This document shows positions 16,867 through 25,085 of a stretch of DNA of 30,201 bases, piece after piece (position 1 is the first letter of the stretch; each line of letters starts with the position of its first letter). Origin of the DNA: an uncultured Amaricoccus sp. (lineage in GTDB: Bacteria > Pseudomonadota > Alphaproteobacteria > Rhodobacterales > Rhodobacteraceae). The stretch is taken from contig NZ_CALLYO010000030.1 of NCBI RefSeq assembly GCF_937858865.1, positions 1-30,201 of the forward strand. Direction: 5' to 3'. The position numbers and the translations under genes were made by a program. The notes under the pieces are model-generated. The model was given only the letters and a program-made list of their open reading frames with translations, was not told the DNA's origin and ran no database searches.

Positions 16867-18006
16867 ATGGCGAAACGCGACTACTACGATGTGCTCGGGG
16901 TCGGACGCCAAGCGTCCGATGGCGAGATCAAGAAGGCCTTCCGCAAGAAGGCGATGGAGCACCATCCCGACCGCAACCGGCACGACCCGAAGAGCGAGGC
17001 GCGTTTCAAGGAGGTCAACGAGGCCTATGACGTCCTGAAGGACGCGCAGAAGAAGGCGGCCTACGACCGCTTCGGCCATGCCGCCTTCGAGAACGGCAAC
17101 GGCGCCAGCGCCGGCGGCTTCCGCGGCGGGCCGGGGATGGACTTCGGCTCCTTCTCGGACGTCTTCGACGACCTCTTCGGCGACTTCATGAGCGGGGGCC
17201 GCGGGCGCGGGCAGCGGGCGGCGCGCGGGTCGGACCTGCGCTACAACCTCCGGCTGAAGCTCGAGGAGGCCTTCCACGGCAAGCAGGCCTCGATCACCGT
17301 GCCGTCGAGCGCGGCCTGCGAGGTCTGCCACGGCACCGGCGCCCAGGGCGGGGCCGAGCCCGCCACCTGCCCGACCTGCTCGGGGCACGGCAAGGTGCGG
17401 GCGCAGCAGGGCTTCTTCACCGTGGAGCGAACCTGCCCGACCTGCGGCGGGCGGGGGCAGATCATCAAGAACCCCTGCACGAGCTGCGCCGGCTCGGGGC
17501 GGGTGCGCAAGGACCGCACGCTCAACGTCAACATCCCGGCCGGGGTCGAGACGGGGACGCGGATCCGGCTGGCCGGCGAGGGGGAGCCGGGGGCGCGCGG
17601 CGGGCCGGCCGGCGATCTCTACATCTTCATCGAGGTCGAGGCGCATCCGATCTTCGAGCGCGACAACCAGAACCTCTACTGCCGCATCCCGGTCTCGATG
17701 ACGACGGCGGCGCTCGGCGGCGAGATCGACGCGCCGACGCTCGACGGCGGCAAGATGCGGGTGAAGGTGCCGGCGGGCGTCCAGTCGGGCAAGCAGCTCC
17801 GGCTGCGCGGCAAGGGGATGCCGGCGCTGCGCGGGGCGGGCGCGGGCGATCTCTATATCGAGCTGGCCGTCGAGACCCCGGTCAACCTCAGCCACCGGCA
17901 GCGGGAGCTGCTGCGCGAGTTCGAGGAGGCCGGAGGCGACAACAGCCCGGAGACGCAGGACTTCTTCTCGCGGGTGAAGGGGTTCTGGGAAGGGATGAAG
18001 GGCTGA
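16867..18006 (+). CDS. dnaJ: Chaperone protein DnaJ (Hsp40)
   Basis: A 379-residue type I J-protein. The J domain (1-70) has HPD at 33-35. It is followed by a Gly/Phe-rich region (about 78-130) and four zinc CXXCXGXG repeats: [24 protein letters not shown] and CTSCAGSG (about 157-220). The C-terminal substrate domains end in [15 protein letters not shown]. Length is normal. It stimulates DnaK ATPase and delivers clients; its place just after dnaK supports co-transcription past the intervening hairpin. Confidence 0.97.
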   Translation: MAKRDYYDVLGVGRQASDGEIKKAFRKKAMEHHPDRNRHDPKSEARFKEVNEAYDVLKDAQKKAAYDRFGHAAFENGNGASAGGFRGGPGMDFGSFSDVFDDLFGDFMSGGRGRGQRAARGSDLRYNLRLKLEEAFHGKQASITVPSSAACEVCHGTGAQGGAEPATCPTCSGHGKVRAQQGFFTVERTCPTCGGRGQIIKNPCTSCAGSGRVRKDRTLNVNIPAGVETGTRIRLAGEGEPGARGGPAGDLYIFIEVEAHPIFERDNQNLYCRIPVSMTTAALGGEIDAPTLDGGKMRVKVPAGVQSGKQLRLRGKGMPALRGAGAGDLYIELAVETPVNLSHRQRELLREFEEAGGDNSPETQDFFSRVKGFWEGMKG

Positions 18007-18017
18007 GCAGGCACGGG

Positions 18018-18035
18018 GTGGGCACGCGTGCCCAC
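18018..18035. terminator. Palindrome after dnaJ
   Basis: GTGGGCACGCGTGCCCAC is a perfect 18-base palindrome 11 bases after the dnaJ stop, followed by an AT-richer run ending ATTTTGC. A terminator of dnaKJ is the simplest reading. Confidence 0.6.
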
Positions 18036-18074
18036 TTGGTCATATCGTTGATTTTGCTAGGAAAGTGGTCGCGC

Positions 18075-18105
18075 CGTTAACCACATTTCAACCAAGGTAA
18101 ACGCG
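18075..18105 (+). promoter_or_regulatory. 31-bp repeated intergenic element, CtrA-like, copy 2
   Basis: This copy contains TTAACCACATTTCAACC, i.e. TTAA-N7-TCAA, one mismatch from the CtrA consensus TTAA-N7-TTAA, followed by AAGGTAAACGCG. It agrees at 27 of 31 positions with the minus-strand element at 2377-2407. It ends 60 nt before the msrB ATG, in the same orientation as msrB. Confidence 0.5.
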
Positions 18106-18165
18106 GGACGGCTGGCGGGACGAGCCCGGGGGACTAGATCCGGGGCATTGACCGGGAGTTTTGCG

Positions 18166-18573
18166 ATGGGCACGGAGACGAAGGGCTACAGGGTCACCCG
18201 CAGCGAGGCGGAATGGCGGGCGCTGCTCAGCCCCGAGCAGTATGCGGTGATGCGCGGGCACGCGACGGAGCGGCCGGGGAGCTGTGCGCTCTTGCACGAG
18301 AAGCGGCCGGGGAGCTTCGCCTGCGCCGGCTGCGGCGAGACGCTCTTCGAGGGCAAGGTGAAGTTCGAGAGCGGGACCGGATGGCCGAGCTTCAACGAGC
18401 CGGTGGAGGGGACGGTCGAGACGACGGTGGACCGCAGCCTCGGGATGGTGCGGACCGAGGTGCATTGCGCCACCTGCGGCAGCCATCTCGGGCATGTCTT
18501 CCCCGACGGGCCGCCGCCGACGGGCCTGCGCTACTGCATCAACGGGGTGGCGCTGGAGTTCCGGCCGGCCTGA
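18166..18573 (+). CDS. msrB: Peptide-methionine (R)-S-oxide reductase MsrB
   Basis: A 135-residue enzyme repairing methionine-R-sulfoxide. Two zinc-binding CxxC pairs are present (CAGC at 53-56 and CATC at 101-104), together with the motifs FESGTGWPSFNEP and GSHLGHVFPDGPPPTGLRYCINGVAL, in which C124 is the catalytic cysteine. The start at ATG 18166 has GGGAG about eight bases upstream; an earlier in-frame TTG adds six unconserved residues. The 159-bp gap after dnaJ contains a terminator-like palindrome and the repeated CtrA-like element, so msrB probably has its own promoter. Confidence 0.92.
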   Translation: MGTETKGYRVTRSEAEWRALLSPEQYAVMRGHATERPGSCALLHEKRPGSFACAGCGETLFEGKVKFESGTGWPSFNEPVEGTVETTVDRSLGMVRTEVHCATCGSHLGHVFPDGPPPTGLRYCINGVALEFRPA

Positions 18574-18675
18574 GGCGTCCCACGCGAAGCGGGTGATCGC
18601 TTTGCCGCTCCTGCACGGCACCGCTCGCGATGAGCACGGCCGGGGGCAACGGTGACGCTGGGGCTAGATCGCGTA

Positions 18676-19638
18676 TCACCGGTGAAAGCGGGCGACCTCG
18701 GCGGCGAGGGCGTCGGCGAGGCAGGCGTCCCCGGCGCGGACGGCGACCGCGGTCTCGTAGCCGAAGCGGTCGCGGGCGGTCGGGACGCGCAGGAGCGCCC
18801 GGGTGCCGCGCGGGCTGGCGTTCCAGATCGCGGGCGGGATCAGCGTCTCCGAGGGGGTGCCGAACTCGGCGAGGCCGCCATGGCCCTCGACGAGGAAGAA
18901 GGCGGCGCGGCGGCAGGTGAGCGGCGTGCGCGGGCAGAAGGCCCCGCAGGTGGCGCGGAGCGGCGCCGCGAGCGGCGCGGCGGCGAGCCAGGCGTCGGTG
19001 GCGGCCTGGTCGAGCGGGCGGTCCTCGAAGCGGCGGATCTGCGGGTCGCCCGGCATCAGCGCCGCGATCTCGGCCGCCGCCCGCGCGGCGCCTTCCGGCG
19101 TCTCCGCCCATTCGCGCCAGACGAGGTGGCGGAGCTCGGCCGGGTAGCGCGGGTCGTCGGCGATGGCGGCGAAGCCGTGCTGCTGGCGCCGGGCGAGGGC
19201 CTGCAGCGTCTCGCGGGCGGCGCGCTGCTCGCCCATGCCGGCGAAGGCGAGCGCGGTCTCCGGGGCGGTGCCGGTGGCGTCGCGCTGCATCCAGAGGGCG
19301 GCGAGGGGGGTGTCGGCGGCGGCCTCGGCCATCCAGCTCCGCCCGGAGAGGCCGCCGGGGGCCCGGGTGAGGGCCAGCCGCGTCGCGCGGTCCCGTCGCA
19401 GCAGCCAGGGGCCCTGGTAGACCGCGACGCGGTCGATCAGCGCCAGCAGGATCTGCGCGGCGCGGTTGTCCCGGGCCGCGAGGGCCGCGAGCTCGGGCAG
19501 GGCGGCCGGCTCGTCGTCGGCGAGCCAGGCCGCGAGCGCGGCCCGGAAGCGGGGGTCGTCCTGGCCGGCGATCGTCGCGGCGCCGGCCGCCCCGGCGAGG
19601 CCGAGGAGGAGACAGGCGAGGAGGAGGAGCCGCGGCAT
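18676..19638 (-). CDS. Secreted hypothetical protein with helical repeats and C-terminal cysteines
   Basis: A 320-residue protein that I do not recognise. The N-terminus is a clear signal peptide (MPRLLLLACLLLGLAGAAGA), so it is periplasmic or secreted. The mature region is Ala/Leu-rich and helical, with TPR/Sel1-like spacing such as ALPELAALAARDNRAAQILLALID and ETLQALARRQQHGFAAIA. A cysteine group lies near 240-255 (ATCGAFCPRTPLTC), with one more Cys near the C-terminus, which suggests a disulfide-stabilised end domain. It is convergent with msrB and divergent from mutS. The ATG at 19636-19638 was chosen because the signal peptide begins there; the frame remains open upstream across mutS, which is a composition artefact. 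Confidence 0.7.
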   Translation of the reverse strand: MPRLLLLACLLLGLAGAAGAATIAGQDDPRFRAALAAWLADDEPAALPELAALAARDNRAAQILLALIDRVAVYQGPWLLRRDRATRLALTRAPGGLSGRSWMAEAAADTPLAALWMQRDATGTAPETALAFAGMGEQRAARETLQALARRQQHGFAAIADDPRYPAELRHLVWREWAETPEGAARAAAEIAALMPGDPQIRRFEDRPLDQAATDAWLAAAPLAAPLRATCGAFCPRTPLTCRRAAFFLVEGHGGLAEFGTPSETLIPPAIWNASPRGTRALLRVPTARDRFGYETAVAVRAGDACLADALAAEVARFHR

Positions 19639-19719
19639 CGCGCGAGCATACGCCGGGCCGGGGAGCTTGGCACTCGCGGCGGGCGGGGCTAGACGGGGGC
19701 GGTCAGCCCGGAGGCGCCC

Positions 19720-22398
19720 TTGGACGACACGTCCCTCTCGCCCAACGTCTCGCCGATGATGGCCCAGTACTGGGCGATCAAGGAGGAGAACCCCGACGCG
19801 CTGCTCTTCTACCGCATGGGCGACTTCTACGAGATGTTCTTCGCCGACGCCGAGGCGGCGGCGGCGGCGCTCGACATCGCGCTGACCAAGCGCGGGCAGC
19901 ACCTCGGGCAGGACATCCCGATGTGCGGGGTGCCGGTGCATGCGGCGGAGGGGTATCTGCTGACGCTGATCCGCAAGGGCTTCCGGGTGGCGGTCTGCGA
20001 GCAGATGGAGGATCCGGCGGAGGCGCGCAAGCGCGGGTCGAAGTCGGTGGTTCGGCGCGAGGTGGTGCGGCTCGTCACCCCCGGCACGCTGACCGAGGAG
20101 AGCCTGCTCGAGGCGCGGCGGCACAATTTCCTCGCCGCCTGGGCCGAGGTGCGGGGCGAGGGGGCCTTCGCCTGGGTCGACATGTCGACCGGCGACCTCG
20201 TGGTGAGCGACTGCCCGCGGGCGATGCTCGGGCCGATGCTGGCGCGGGTCGCGCCGCGCGAGGTGCTGGTCAGCGAGGCCGAGGAGGCGGGGCTGCGCGA
20301 GGCGGTCGAGGAGGCGGGCGCGGTGCTGACGCCGCTGGCGCGGGCGAGCTTCGATTCGACGGCGGCCGAGGGGCGGGTGGCGGGGTGCTTCAAGGTCGCC
20401 TCGCTCGACGGGTTCGCCGCCTTCGGGCGGGCCGAGATCGGCGCGCTCGGCGCGATCGTCGACTATCTGGAGATGACGCAGCGCGGGCGGCTGCCGCTGC
20501 TCCGGCCGCCGGTGCGGGAGGCGGCGGGCGGGCAGATGCGGATCGACGCGGCGACGCGGCGCAACCTCGAGCTGACCCGCGGGGCCGGCGGCGGGCGCGA
20601 GGGCTCGCTGCTGGCGGCGATCGACCGGACGGTGACCGGCGGCGGCGCGCGGCTCCTGGAGACGCGGGTGACGGCGCCCTCGACGGACGTGCGGCTGGTC
20701 CGGGCGCGGCAGGCGGCGGTGGCGCATTTCGTCGAGGACGCCGAGGCCGGCCGGGCGGTGCGCGAGCGGCTGCGCAAGGTGCCGGACCTCGAGCGGGCGC
20801 TGTCGCGGCTGGCGCTCGGGCGCGGCGGGCCGCGCGATCTCGCCGCGGTGCGCGACGGGCTGGCCGAGGCGGGGCGGGTGCGCGAGGTTCTGGCGGGCGA
20901 GGTGCCGGAGGTGCTGGCCGAGGCGCTCACCGCGCTCGGCGGGCACGAGGCGCTCGTCGGGCTGCTCGACGCGGCGCTGGTGGCCGAGCCGCCGCTCATG
21001 GCGCGCGACGGCGGCTTCGTGGCGGAGGGGTTCGAGGCGGAGCTCGACGAGACGCGGCGGCTGCGCGACCAGGGGCGCGGCGTGATCGCCGAGCTGCAGG
21101 CGGAGTATGTGCGCCGCAGCGGGGTCGGCTCGCTGAAGGTGAAGCACAACAACGTGCTCGGCTATTTCATCGAGACGCCGGCGGGGCATGCCGAGCGGAT
21201 GATGGGGCCGCCCTTGAACGAGCTCTTCGTGCACCGGCAGACGACGGCGGGGGCGGTGCGGTTCACCACGCTGGCGCTGGCCGAGCTCGAGACGCGGATC
21301 CTGAATGCCGCCGGGCGGGCGCTCGAGATCGAGAAGGCGGTCTTCGAGCGGCTGCGGGCGGCGGTGATCGCGGCGGCGGGGCCGGTCGGGGCGGCGGCGC
21401 GGGGGCTGGCCGAGATCGACGTGGCGAGCGGGCTGGCCGATCTCGCCCGGTCCGGGGACTGGGAGCGGCCGGAGATGGGCGAGGGGCGCGGGTTCCGCGT
21501 CGCCGGCGGGCGGCATCCGGTGGTGGAGCAGGCGCTGCGGCGGCAGGGCGGGGCCTTCGTCGCCAACGATGCCGATCTCGGCGAGCGGCCGCTCTGGCTG
21601 GTGACCGGGCCGAACATGGCGGGCAAGTCGACCTTCCTGCGGCAGAACGCGCTGATCGCCGTGCTGGCGCAGATGGGGGCCTTCGTGCCGGCGGCGGCGG
21701 CGGAAATCGGCGTGGTGGACGCGCTCTTCAGCCGGGTGGGCGCGGCGGACGACCTGGCGCGGGGGCGCTCGACCTTCATGGTCGAGATGGTGGAGACGGC
21801 GGCGATCCTGAACCAGGCCGGGGAGCGGGCGCTCGTCATCCTCGACGAGATCGGGCGGGGGACGGCGACCTACGACGGGCTCTCGATCGCCTGGGCGGTG
21901 CTCGAGCATCTGCACGACGTGAACCGCTGCCGGGCGCTCTTCGCCACCCACTACCACGAGCTGACGGCGCTGGCGGCGAAGCTGCCGGGCCTCCGGAACG
22001 CGACGGTGGCGGTCAGGGAGTGGCAGGGGGAGGTCGTCTTCCTGCACGAGGTGGTCGAGGGGGCGGCGGACCGCTCCTACGGGGTGCAGGTGGCGCGGCT
22101 GGCCGGGCTGCCGGCGGCGGTGGTCGAGCGGGCGCGGGTGGTGCTCGAGGCGCTGGAGAAGGGCGAGCGCGAGGGCGGGTCCAAGGCGAAGGCGCTGGTC
22201 GACGACCTGCCGCTCTTCGCGGCGGCGGCCCGGCCCGAGCCGGCGGCCGCGGCGGAATCGGCGGTGGAGGCGACGCCTACATGGCGGTGTGCGGAATCGC
22301 GCCGGCCGGGCCGGGTGCGGCGGTGGAGGCGCGGCTCCGCGAGGTGCTGCCGGACGAGCTCTCGCCGCGGGAGGCGCTGGCGCTGGTCTACGAGCTGA
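19720..22398 (+). CDS. mutS: DNA mismatch repair ATPase MutS, C-terminus frameshifted
   Basis: MutS recognises mismatches and recruits MutL. The mismatch-binding Phe-X-Glu is F36-Y-E38 (GDFYEMFF). Walker [10 protein letters not shown] lies near residue 630, Walker B/signature [26 protein letters not shown] near 705, and the ATHYHEL motif follows. As read, the protein is 892 residues, but after about residue 851 the frame gives arginine/tryptophan-rich nonsense ([21 protein letters not shown]). The true C-terminal dimerisation segment ([28 protein letters not shown]) lies in the -1 frame, ending at 22421. Removing 59 bp between 12-bp direct repeats restores an 880-residue MutS. The start is TTG at 19720 with GGAGG five bases upstream; the first ATG (19756) would remove conserved residues. 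The ATPase core is intact, so partial activity is possible. Confidence 0.9.
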   Translation: MDDTSLSPNVSPMMAQYWAIKEENPDALLFYRMGDFYEMFFADAEAAAAALDIALTKRGQHLGQDIPMCGVPVHAAEGYLLTLIRKGFRVAVCEQMEDPAEARKRGSKSVVRREVVRLVTPGTLTEESLLEARRHNFLAAWAEVRGEGAFAWVDMSTGDLVVSDCPRAMLGPMLARVAPREVLVSEAEEAGLREAVEEAGAVLTPLARASFDSTAAEGRVAGCFKVASLDGFAAFGRAEIGALGAIVDYLEMTQRGRLPLLRPPVREAAGGQMRIDAATRRNLELTRGAGGGREGSLLAAIDRTVTGGGARLLETRVTAPSTDVRLVRARQAAVAHFVEDAEAGRAVRERLRKVPDLERALSRLALGRGGPRDLAAVRDGLAEAGRVREVLAGEVPEVLAEALTALGGHEALVGLLDAALVAEPPLMARDGGFVAEGFEAELDETRRLRDQGRGVIAELQAEYVRRSGVGSLKVKHNNVLGYFIETPAGHAERMMGPPLNELFVHRQTTAGAVRFTTLALAELETRILNAAGRALEIEKAVFERLRAAVIAAAGPVGAAARGLAEIDVASGLADLARSGDWERPEMGEGRGFRVAGGRHPVVEQALRRQGGAFVANDADLGERPLWLVTGPNMAGKSTFLRQNALIAVLAQMGAFVPAAAAEIGVVDALFSRVGAADDLARGRSTFMVEMVETAAILNQAGERALVILDEIGRGTATYDGLSIAWAVLEHLHDVNRCRALFATHYHELTALAAKLPGLRNATVAVREWQGEVVFLHEVVEGAADRSYGVQVARLAGLPAAVVERARVVLEALEKGEREGGSKAKALVDDLPLFAAAARPEPAAAAESAVEATPTWRCAESRRPGRVRRWRRGSARCCRTSSRRGRRWRWSTS
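22261..22331 (+). repeat. 12-bp direct repeats bracketing the mutS frame change
   Basis: GCGGTGGAGGCG occurs at 22261-22272 and 22320-22331, an offset of 59 bp. A second word, GCGGAATCG, occurs at 22252-22260 and 22291-22299. Both 12-mers encode AVEA, the first in the mutS frame and the second in the -1 frame that carries the conserved C-terminus. Confidence 0.75.
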
Positions 22399-22421
22399 AG
22401 GGGCTGGCCGGCGGGTCGTGA
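22273..22421 (+). pseudogene. mutS: Out-of-frame C-terminal segment of MutS
   Basis: In the frame -1 relative to mutS, this stretch encodes [20 protein letters not shown] followed by [13 protein letters not shown] and TGA. This is the conserved C-terminal helix seen in other MutS proteins (E. coli ends ...LTPRQALEWIYRLKSLV). An ATG at 22281 opens a 46-codon frame over it, but there is no convincing ribosome binding site. I read it as the detached end of mutS, not a separate gene. Confidence 0.7.
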
Positions 22422-22446
22422 CGGGGCGTCTGGCTTCTCGCCCGTC
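22420..22446. terminator. Hairpin between convergent mutS and carbonic anhydrase
   Basis: GACGGGGCG and CGCCCGTC pair with a single G bulge around a ten-base loop, lying between the true mutS end and the stop of the minus-strand carbonic anhydrase gene. It has no T-run, so a bidirectional terminator is only probable. Confidence 0.4.
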
Positions 22447-22449
22447 CGG

Positions 22450-23103
22450 CTAGAGCGGCCCGAACGTCCCCGTCGTGCTGTCGTAGATCTCGAGGCTGCC
22501 GTTGCGGATGTCCTTCCAGAGGCCGTGCAGCTCGAGCTTGCCGGAGTGGACGGCCTCGGCGACGAAGGGGAAGGTCATGAGGTTCTCGAGGCTGACGAGG
22601 ATCGCCTCGCGCTCGAGCGCGCTGATGCGCTCCTCGTAGGCGAGACCGCGGCCGGCGAGCGCCTCGAAGCCGGGCTTGAGCAGCCGCAGCCAGGTGCCGA
22701 CGAAGCTCGTCGGCGTGTCGAGCTCGGGGGCGAGGCCGGCCAGCATGTCGTGGCAGCCGCGCACCCCGCCGCAGCCGTAGTGGCCCAAGACGATGAGATG
22801 CTCGATGCCGAGCGCGATCACCGCATACTCGATCGCCGCCGAGGTGCCGTGCGAGCGGCCGTCGGCCTCGTTCGGCGGAACGAGGTTGGCGATGTTGCGG
22901 AGGATGAAGAAGTCCCCCGGCGCGTTGCCGAAGATCTCCGAGATGAGCACCCGGCTGTCGCAGCAGGCGATGATCATCGCCTTGGGGTTCTGCGCATTCG
23001 TGGCGGCCTCGACGAGATGCGCCAGCTTCTCCGGGGTGCGCCGCTCCCGCCAGACGCGGTAGCGCTCGACCAGCTCCGGCGGCAGCGGCCGTGCGTGTTC
23101 CAT
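22450..23103 (-). CDS. Beta-carbonic anhydrase
   Basis: A 217-residue zinc enzyme interconverting CO2 and bicarbonate. The beta-class zinc ligands are visible: C48 with D49-x-R51 (ACCDSRV), and H108 and C111 (LGHYGCGGV). NIANLVPP, SHGTSAAIEYAVIALGIEHLIVLGH and the C-terminal LHGLWKDIRNGSLEIYD are family hallmarks. Start ATG 23101-23103 follows GAAAGGGA; the open frame continues upstream without conserved sequence. It is divergent from the Hpt-like gene across a 154-bp gap. Confidence 0.92.
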   Translation of the reverse strand: MEHARPLPPELVERYRVWRERRTPEKLAHLVEAATNAQNPKAMIIACCDSRVLISEIFGNAPGDFFILRNIANLVPPNEADGRSHGTSAAIEYAVIALGIEHLIVLGHYGCGGVRGCHDMLAGLAPELDTPTSFVGTWLRLLKPGFEALAGRGLAYEERISALEREAILVSLENLMTFPFVAEAVHSGKLELHGLWKDIRNGSLEIYDSTTGTFGPL

Positions 23104-23165
23104 GGCTGTCCCTTTCCCCCGCGCCGAATCGGATGGCTCAAGTTCTGGTAAACTTCCGTGCACTT

Positions 23166-23203
23166 CTTGACCAGCGCCGCGCCGCGGGGCCGGCGGCGTC
23201 AAG
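23166..23203. repeat. Inverted repeat in the carbonic anhydrase/Hpt-like gap
   Basis: CTTGAC (23166-23171) and GTCAAG (23198-23203) are perfect inverted arms around a GC-rich centre that can itself pair (GCCGC with GCGGC). It lies 55 bp before the Hpt-like ATG. It could be an RNA hairpin in the leader or a protein site; evidence is weak. Confidence 0.25.
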
Positions 23204-23257
23204 CTTCGCTTTACCCCTCGCTGCCATGGTGGCGGCGGGTGATGCGGGGGGCTGCAC

Positions 23258-23644
23258 ATGGGTGCGGAGCTATATCAGATCGCGTCGCGCGAGGAAGCGG
23301 CGCTCGACACGGCGAGGATCATGGTGCTGCGGCAGTCGCTGGGCGACCAGCGCTGCCGCGAGATCGTCTCCGAGGTCGTCTTCCATCTCGGCGACCGGCT
23401 GGGGCTGCTGGCGCAGGCGATGGCGGTGGGCGACGCCGCCGAGGCGCAGGTGCTGGCGACGCGGCTCGCCAGCCTGAGCGAGCAGGTCGGGCTGGCCGAC
23501 TTCGCCCGGGTGGCGCGCGATCTCGACCACTGCCTCGCGGGCGGCGATCCGGTGGCGACGGCGGCGGTCGAGGCGCGGCTGATGCGGCTCGGCGAGGAAT
23601 CGCTGTTCGAGGTGATGCTCTACGCCGATCAATCGGCCTTGTAG
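23258..23644 (+). CDS. Hpt-like helical protein lacking the phospho-histidine
   Basis: A 128-residue protein whose whole length follows the histidine phosphotransfer (Hpt) pattern: LRQSLGDQRCREIVSEVVFHL, then LAQAMAVGDAAEAQ, then ATRLASLSEQVGLADFARVARDLDHCLAGGD, then AVEARLMRLGEESL. In a functional Hpt the third block reads AHxLKGxxxxxG; here it reads A-T68-R-L-A-S-L-S-E-Q-V-G, so His, Lys and Gly are replaced by Thr, Ala and Ser. H43 is the only nearby histidine and is one helix too early. It may be a regulator or scaffold that docks on receiver domains without carrying phosphate. The ribosome site is weak (GGGGGG seven bases upstream). Neighbours give no partner kinase; the aminopeptidase follows 58 bp later. 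Confidence 0.6.
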   Translation: MGAELYQIASREEAALDTARIMVLRQSLGDQRCREIVSEVVFHLGDRLGLLAQAMAVGDAAEAQVLATRLASLSEQVGLADFARVARDLDHCLAGGDPVATAAVEARLMRLGEESLFEVMLYADQSAL

Positions 23645-23702
23645 GCCGGTGCGGGGCGCGGATAGAGTTTCGTCCGCGCCTCCCGCCCAAGGCTCTTCTC
23701 GC

Positions 23703-25085
23703 ATGCCTCTCGCTCCCTCGCCCGATCCGAAGGCCGTCCCGCTTCGCCTCGTCGCCGCGGACGGGCTCGACGGCTGGCTCGGCCGGCAGGATGCGGCGAC
23801 GCGCGCCTGGGTCGGGGCGACCGGCTTCTCCGGCAAGATCGGCGAGGCGCTCTGCCTGCCGGCGCCGGACGGCAGCCTGCGCGCCGCGCTGGCCGGCTGG
23901 GGGACGGCGGCGACGCGGCGGCGCGGGCGATTCGCCCTGGCGGCGGCGGCGGAGAAGCTGCCCGCCGGGCGCTATGCGCTCGCCGCCGAGGGGACGGCGG
24001 TCGATGCCGAGCTCGAGACGCTCGGCTGGCTCCTCGCCGACTACCGCTTCGCGCGCTATCGCGCCGCGACGCCGTCGGCGGTCGAGCTCGTCTGCCCCGA
24101 GGGGGTGGACGCGGCGCGGCTGGAGCGGATCGCGGCGGCGGCGGCGCTGACGCAGGACCTCATCAACACCCCCGCCCGCGACATGGGCCCCGAGGCGCTC
24201 GAGGCGGCCTTCGTCGCGCTCGGCGCGCGGCATGGGGCGAAGGTCGCGGTGACGCGCGGGAGCGCGGCGCTCCGGGCCGCCAACCTGCCGATGATCGAGG
24301 CGGTGGGGGCGGCCGCAGCCGAGCCGCCGCGGCTCCTCGATCTGGTCTGGGGGCGCGAGGGCGCGCCGAAGGTGACGCTGGTCGGCAAGGGGGTCTGCTT
24401 CGACACCGGCGGGCTCGACATCAAGCCGGCTTCCTCGATGGGGCTGATGAAGAAGGACATGGGCGGGGCGGCGACGGCCATGGGGCTCGCCGACCTGGTG
24501 ATGGGCTTCGGGCTCGACCTCAGGCTGCGGCTGCTGGTGCCGGCGGTCGAGAACGCGATCTCGGGCGCCGCGATGCGGCCGGGCGACATCCTGCCGAGCC
24601 GCAAGGGGCTGACGGTCGAGGTCAACAACACCGACGCCGAGGGGCGGCTGGTGCTGGCCGACGCGCTGGCGCTCGCCGACGAGGAGGCGCCGGAGCTCGT
24701 CGTCAGCCTCGCGACGCTGACCGGGGCGGCGCGGGTCGCGCTCGGGCCGGACGTGCCGCCCTTCTTCACCGACGACGACGCGCTGGCGGCCGATCTCGCC
24801 GCCGCCGCGGCGCGGGTGGCCGACCCGCTGTGGCGGCTGCCCTTCTGGGACCCCTACGAGCCGCTGATCGAGCCCGGCATCGCCGATCTCGACAACGCCC
24901 CCTCGGGCGGCATGGCGGGGGCGATCACCGCGGCGCTCTTCCTGCGCCGCTTCGTCACCGCGAGCCGGCGCTACCTGCACGTCGACATCTACGGCTGGAC
25001 GCCCAAGGCGGCGCCGGCGCGCCCCAAGGGCGGGGCGTTCCAGGCGGCGCGGGCGCTCCTCGCCCTCATGGAGGGGCGCTATTGA
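23703..25085 (+). CDS. M17 leucyl aminopeptidase family protein
   Basis: A 460-residue metallo-exopeptidase releasing N-terminal residues from peptides. The catalytic C-terminal domain has the two-metal site: VGKGVCFDTGGLDIKP (metal Lys and Asp, about 232-247), KKDMGGAATAMG, and the signature NTDAEGRLVLADAL (about 310-323), with the HVDIYGWTPKA end typical of the PepA/PepB branch. The N-terminal domain (1-150) is divergent. I start at the ATG 23703 (MPLAPSPDPK); an upstream frame from 23649 adds 18 low-complexity residues. The stop overlaps the TTG start of the NlpC/P60 gene, a pairing conserved in related bacteria as far as I recall and suggestive of peptidoglycan-peptide recycling. Confidence 0.9.
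   Translation: MPLAPSPDPKAVPLRLVAADGLDGWLGRQDAATRAWVGATGFSGKIGEALCLPAPDGSLRAALAGWGTAATRRRGRFALAAAAEKLPAGRYALAAEGTAVDAELETLGWLLADYRFARYRAATPSAVELVCPEGVDAARLERIAAAAALTQDLINTPARDMGPEALEAAFVALGARHGAKVAVTRGSAALRAANLPMIEAVGAAAAEPPRLLDLVWGREGAPKVTLVGKGVCFDTGGLDIKPASSMGLMKKDMGGAATAMGLADLVMGFGLDLRLRLLVPAVENAISGAAMRPGDILPSRKGLTVEVNNTDAEGRLVLADALALADEEAPELVVSLATLTGAARVALGPDVPPFFTDDDALAADLAAAAARVADPLWRLPFWDPYEPLIEPGIADLDNAPSGGMAGAITAALFLRRFVTASRRYLHVDIYGWTPKAAPARPKGGAFQAARALLALMEGRY

Noticed and set aside
18676..22047. A 1,123-codon minus-strand open frame opposite mutS
   Set aside because: Only its last 320 residues (from 19638) look like a protein, with a signal peptide; the rest is the complement of mutS, Arg/Pro-rich, and open because GC-rich codons rarely form stops on the antisense.
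22281..22421. A separate 46-codon gene beginning at ATG 22281
   Set aside because: Its sequence is the conserved MutS C-terminus and it has no credible ribosome site, so a displaced end of mutS explains it better.
23140..23155. AAGTT-N6-AACTT dyad in the carbonic anhydrase/Hpt-like gap
   Set aside because: Five-base arms only and no match to a known operator; too weak to list.
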